Shown here one piece after another: positions 61,515 through 64,000 of a DNA stretch of 64,000 nucleotides. The stretch's first letter is position 1; each line of letters starts with the position of its first letter. A program made the position numbers and the translations under genes. The notes beneath the pieces are model-generated. The model searched no databases and had not been told where the DNA came from. It saw only the letters and a list, made by a program, of their open reading frames with translations. The stretch is from Paraburkholderia antibiotica (GTDB lineage: Bacteria > Pseudomonadota > Gammaproteobacteria > Burkholderiales > Burkholderiaceae). The stretch is from positions 1 to 64,000 of the forward strand of contig NZ_JABBFZ010000013.1 of the NCBI RefSeq assembly GCF_012927125.1. Reading direction: 5' to 3'.

Positions 61515-61566
61515 TACAGAACCTCTTTCGATGATTGGGCGGCTGCCGGCCGCGCCGTAGACTACC

Positions 61567-62283
61567 TCATGCGCCCGCTGCGTGCTCTTTTCTCGCCGCG
61601 CGGCGCGCCGCATACAGACCGAACGCGAGCGCCGCGGCGGCCATGCCCCACCACTGCAGCATGTAGCCGTAATTGCGCTCGACGCCCATGGTCGGCGCCG
61701 GCCAGTCGCGCACGAGGCCGTCGCGAGCGTCGCCGGTTTGCTGGATCACGAACGCCTGCAACGGCAGCCCGGTTTCGGCGGCATACGTGGCGACGTCGAG
61801 ATTCTGACGGATCAGCTGATGCGCGGCCGAGCCGCCCTGCCCGAGCTCGAACGCGCGCGACGCATCCGCTCGCGCAATCCCTTCGATCTCGACTTCGCCC
61901 GACGGCGTCGTGTACGGCGCGATGGTCTCGCGGTTGCTCATATTGCGCGGCAGCCAGCCACGATTGACCAGCACGTAGCCGCCGTCGGCCAGTTTAAAAG
62001 GCATTACGACGTAAAAGCCGGGCTGGTCGTTATACGGACGATTATCGAGGTACACGACCTTGTCCGCGACGAAACTGCCGCGCGCCTTCACGCGATGAAA
62101 CTCGACGTCCTTGAGCGCGAGCGGCGCGTCGCGGACGGGCAGCGCGGGCGCATTTTCGAACTGCGTGATGCGCGCTTCGAGCGCTTCCTTCTGATGCGCG
62201 CGATCGCGCTGCCAGAAACCGAGCCGCACCGTCACGACCACCACCAGCAGGATCAACAGCGCGGGAATCAGGCGAAACTTCAT
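61567..62283 (-). CDS. SURF1 family cytochrome oxidase assembly protein
   Basis: A 238-residue protein with two transmembrane helices, one at each end (about 3-22 and 205-225), enclosing a periplasmic domain. SURF1 signatures are LGFWQRDRAHQKEAL, VYLDNRPYNDQPGFYV, VLVNRGWLPR and ERNYGYMLQWWGMA (core NYGYMLQWW). It helps insert haem A into subunit I. It lies upstream of the SCO-like gene with a 52-bp gap; ATG 62283 fits the family. Confidence 0.93.
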   Translation of the reverse strand: MKFRLIPALLILLVVVVTVRLGFWQRDRAHQKEALEARITQFENAPALPVRDAPLALKDVEFHRVKARGSFVADKVVYLDNRPYNDQPGFYVVMPFKLADGGYVLVNRGWLPRNMSNRETIAPYTTPSGEVEIEGIARADASRAFELGQGGSAAHQLIRQNLDVATYAAETGLPLQAFVIQQTGDARDGLVRDWPAPTMGVERNYGYMLQWWGMAAAALAFGLYAARRAARKEHAAGA

Positions 62284-62394
62284 TGCAAACACTCCGGTAC
62301 CGCGTTCGACGCCGCCGGGAACCCACGGCGGACGCCCGCGCGCAGTGCGATAATGAATGTCTTGCCGCTGCGCTTTCCGGTTTCAGTTGGTTCC

Positions 62395-62604
62395 ATGCAC
62401 ATTATCGTTCCCATCGCCTTTGCTCTGATCATCGCCAGCATGGTGTCGGCGCTGTATTTCATGATGCACGACAAAGGCAAGACCAAGCGGATGGTCTGGT
62501 CGCTCGCCACGCGCGTGGGCCTGTCGATCTCGCTGTTCCTGTTCATCCTGTTCGCACACTGGATGGGCTGGATTCAGTCGACCGGAATTCCCTACGGCCG
62601 CTGA
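62395..62604 (+). CDS. twin-transmembrane protein (DUF2909)
   Basis: A 69-residue membrane protein starting MHIIVPIAFALIIASMVSAL. It has two hydrophobic helices (about 3-22 and 42-60) joined by a short charged loop (MMHDKGKTKRMVWSL), the DUF2909 'twin transmembrane' pattern found in cytochrome c oxidase clusters. It reads on the opposite strand to its neighbours, between SURF1 and ctaE. Its role in oxidase assembly is inferred from this conserved place. Confidence 0.85.
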   Translation: MHIIVPIAFALIIASMVSALYFMMHDKGKTKRMVWSLATRVGLSISLFLFILFAHWMGWIQSTGIPYGR

Positions 62605-62682
62605 CGCCGAAGCTGGCAACCAGGCCGACAGCCACGCCGGCCCCATTGCGAACGCCAGCACAAAACTTCCACGCCACCAAAC

Positions 62683-62713
62683 AAAACGCCGCCCCGACAG
62701 GTCGAGGGCGGCG
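62683..62713 (-). terminator. probable terminator after ctaE
   Basis: On the minus strand GCCGCCC and GGGCGGC form a stem around an 11-base loop, followed by GTTTTGTTT. It lies about 105 bp beyond the ctaE stop, between convergent ctaE and the twin-TM gene. Confidence 0.6.
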
Positions 62714-62819
62714 CTGCATCCATCCTTTCCTACTGCTCGCACGCGCCGCCCGACAGGGCTTACACGTGCGATCCGCGCCGGCGTTGGCTAGCAGCCAGCA
62801 ACGCGCGGATCCGACTGCG

Positions 62820-63677
62820 TTACAGCCAGTACACGACGACGTACAGACCGAGCCACACGACGTCAACAAAGTGCCAGTACCAGGCCGCGCCTTCGAACGC
62901 GAAGTGATGCTCCGCCGTGAAGTGGCCGCGGATCAGACGCGCGAGCACCACCGCCAGCATCGTGCCGCCGAGGAACACGTGGAAGCCGTGGAAGCCGGTC
63001 AGCAGGAAGAACGTCGAACCGTAGATGCCCGATGCGAGCGTCAGGTTCAGTTCGTTGTACGCGTGGAAGTATTCGAAGCCCTGCAGGAACAGGAAGCACA
63101 CGCCCAGCACGAGCGTCGCCGCGAGCCACACGATTGCCTTCCGGCGATGGTTGTCGCGCAGCGCATGGTGCGACACCGTCAGCGTCGCGCCCGACGACAG
63201 CAGCAGCGCCGTGTTGATCGTCGGCACCGGCCACGGCTGCATCGACTTGTAGGTCGACACCAGATTCGCGGGACCATTGTTCGGCCACACCGCCGAGAAG
63301 TCCGGCCAGATCAGCTTGAAGTCGAGGCTGCCGAGCTGATGCAGCGCGATTTCACGCGCGTAGAACAGCGCACCGAAGAACGCGCCGAAGAACATCACTT
63401 CGGAGAAGATGAACCAGCTCATGCTCCAGCGATACGAACGGTCGACGTTCTTGCCGTACATGCCGCCTTCCGACTCGGCAATCGCGTCGCCGAACCAGTG
63501 CCACAGCGTAAAGAGCAGCCACAGCAAACCGGCGAAGACGCCGATCGGCGCCCAGCTCTGTTCGTTGATCCAGGCCGCAAGCGATCCGAGCATGACCAGC
63601 AACCCGGCAGCGGCGCTGATCGGATGCCGCGACGGATGCGGTACGAAATAGTACGGGCTCTCGTTTTGACCGCTCAT
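62820..63677 (-). CDS. ctaE: cytochrome c oxidase subunit III
   Basis: Subunit III stabilises the aa3 oxidase and oxygen entry. The 285-residue protein has seven helices and begins with MSGQNESPYYFVPHPSRHPI. It shows RWSMSWFIFSEVMFFGAFFGALFYARE (core WFIFSEVMFF, with the conserved Glu), GSTFFLLTGFHGFHVFLGG (core TGFHGFHV) and AAWYWHFVDVVWLGLY (core WHFVDVVWL). Length is usual. The partial DUF2970 gene lies upstream, as in other Burkholderiales cox operons. Confidence 0.97.
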   Translation of the reverse strand: MSGQNESPYYFVPHPSRHPISAAAGLLVMLGSLAAWINEQSWAPIGVFAGLLWLLFTLWHWFGDAIAESEGGMYGKNVDRSYRWSMSWFIFSEVMFFGAFFGALFYAREIALHQLGSLDFKLIWPDFSAVWPNNGPANLVSTYKSMQPWPVPTINTALLLSSGATLTVSHHALRDNHRRKAIVWLAATLVLGVCFLFLQGFEYFHAYNELNLTLASGIYGSTFFLLTGFHGFHVFLGGTMLAVVLARLIRGHFTAEHHFAFEGAAWYWHFVDVVWLGLYVVVYWL

Positions 63678-63801
63678 TCTTGATTCTCCACTTCAGTCCA
63701 GTTGTTCCGGAATTCCCGGCTGTATCCTCGGCGGCGCGTCGATACCGCACCGCTTCACTCTAATTCGTGGGCATCGCCCTGCTGCCGCGCCCCGGTACCG
63801 C

Positions 63802-64000
63802 CTCAACCGACCACGAGGCGCACGATCAGAATCAGCACCCCGATCAGGATCGCCGCACCGATCAGCCCACCCGCGATCAGATGCAGCGGGTTCAACTGCT
63901 CAGCATCCGCCTCCAGATCGCGGCGCTTGCGCACGCCGAAAAACGACCAGAACACCGCGCGCATCGACTGCCCGAAGGTGCTCTTGCGCGGACCGCCGCC
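63802..64000 (-). CDS. DUF2970 membrane protein, C-terminal part
   Basis: The frame enters from the right edge of the window and ends at TGA (63804-63802). About 66 residues are visible. They include RKSTFGQSMRAVFWSFFGVRKR (core MRAVFWSFFGVRKRRD), then EQLNPLHLIAGGLIGAAILI and a single C-terminal helix. This is the DUF2970 family found between ctaG (cox11) and ctaE. The N-terminus, upstream gene and promoter are outside the window. Confidence 0.85.

Overview
The window looks like core chromosome of a high-GC beta-proteobacterium, most likely Paraburkholderia or Burkholderia. The evidence is the gene order (ssb-MFS-uvrA; kdsD-kdsC-lptCAB-rpoN-hpf-ptsN-hprK-rapZ; ispE-tRNA-Gln-prs-rplY-pth; the ctaE-SURF1-ctaA-ctaB-SCO cluster), the strong GC3 bias and the protein sequences. 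Names come from reading motifs and family features by eye; no search was run.

Layout. 1-1.3 kb: the edge of an accessory region. An IS5-like element has inserted into a tyrosine recombinase gene and removed its catalytic Tyr. 1.3-9.4 kb: ssb, an MFS exporter, uvrA, an AI-2E family permease, an 8-copy 9-bp tandem repeat and a PepSY membrane protein. 9.4-14.8 kb (minus strand): purU, then apt-lysE-nudix and a Kef-type K+/H+ antiporter. 15-24.5 kb (plus strand): a tightly overlapping Kdo/LPS-transport operon (kdsD, kdsC, lptC, lptA, lptB), then rpoN, hpf, ptsN, hprK, rapZ and a LON-domain protein. 24.5-26.5 kb: mutM-mutY. 26.6-34 kb: a TPR protein, lolB, ispE, tRNA-Gln(UUG), prs, rplY, pth and hisC. 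34-39.8 kb: ferredoxin, coaD, rsmD, ftsY, a maiA/FAH aromatic-catabolism pair and ybiB.

39.8-44 kb is the most unusual stretch. A candidate leucine-codon leader peptide precedes a leuA that lacks its whole C-terminal regulatory part. rpoH is preceded by a perfect CIRCE element placed just downstream of a sigma-E-like promoter. A pagL-type lipid A deacylase gene diverges from rpoH. 44-47.5 kb: cytochrome bd oxidase (cydP, cydA, cydB and the 41-residue cydX). 47.6-55.2 kb: a complete N-acetylglucosamine operon, nagR-nagA-nagB(II)-EIIA/HPr/EI fusion-nagE, with a readable promoter overlapped by repeated operator-like motifs. 55.5-58 kb: a MarR-GNAT fusion, a MetQ-like binding protein and a YciI protein. 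58.1-64 kb: haem A synthesis and cytochrome c oxidase assembly (SCO1, ctaB, ctaA, an SCO-like protein, SURF1, a twin-TM protein, ctaE and a partial DUF2970 gene).

I did not see a wholly new multi-gene system. The points most worth following are the truncated leuA with its possible attenuator, the layered control of rpoH, the degenerate second EIIB domain of NagE with the nag operator cluster, and the recombinase broken by an IS.
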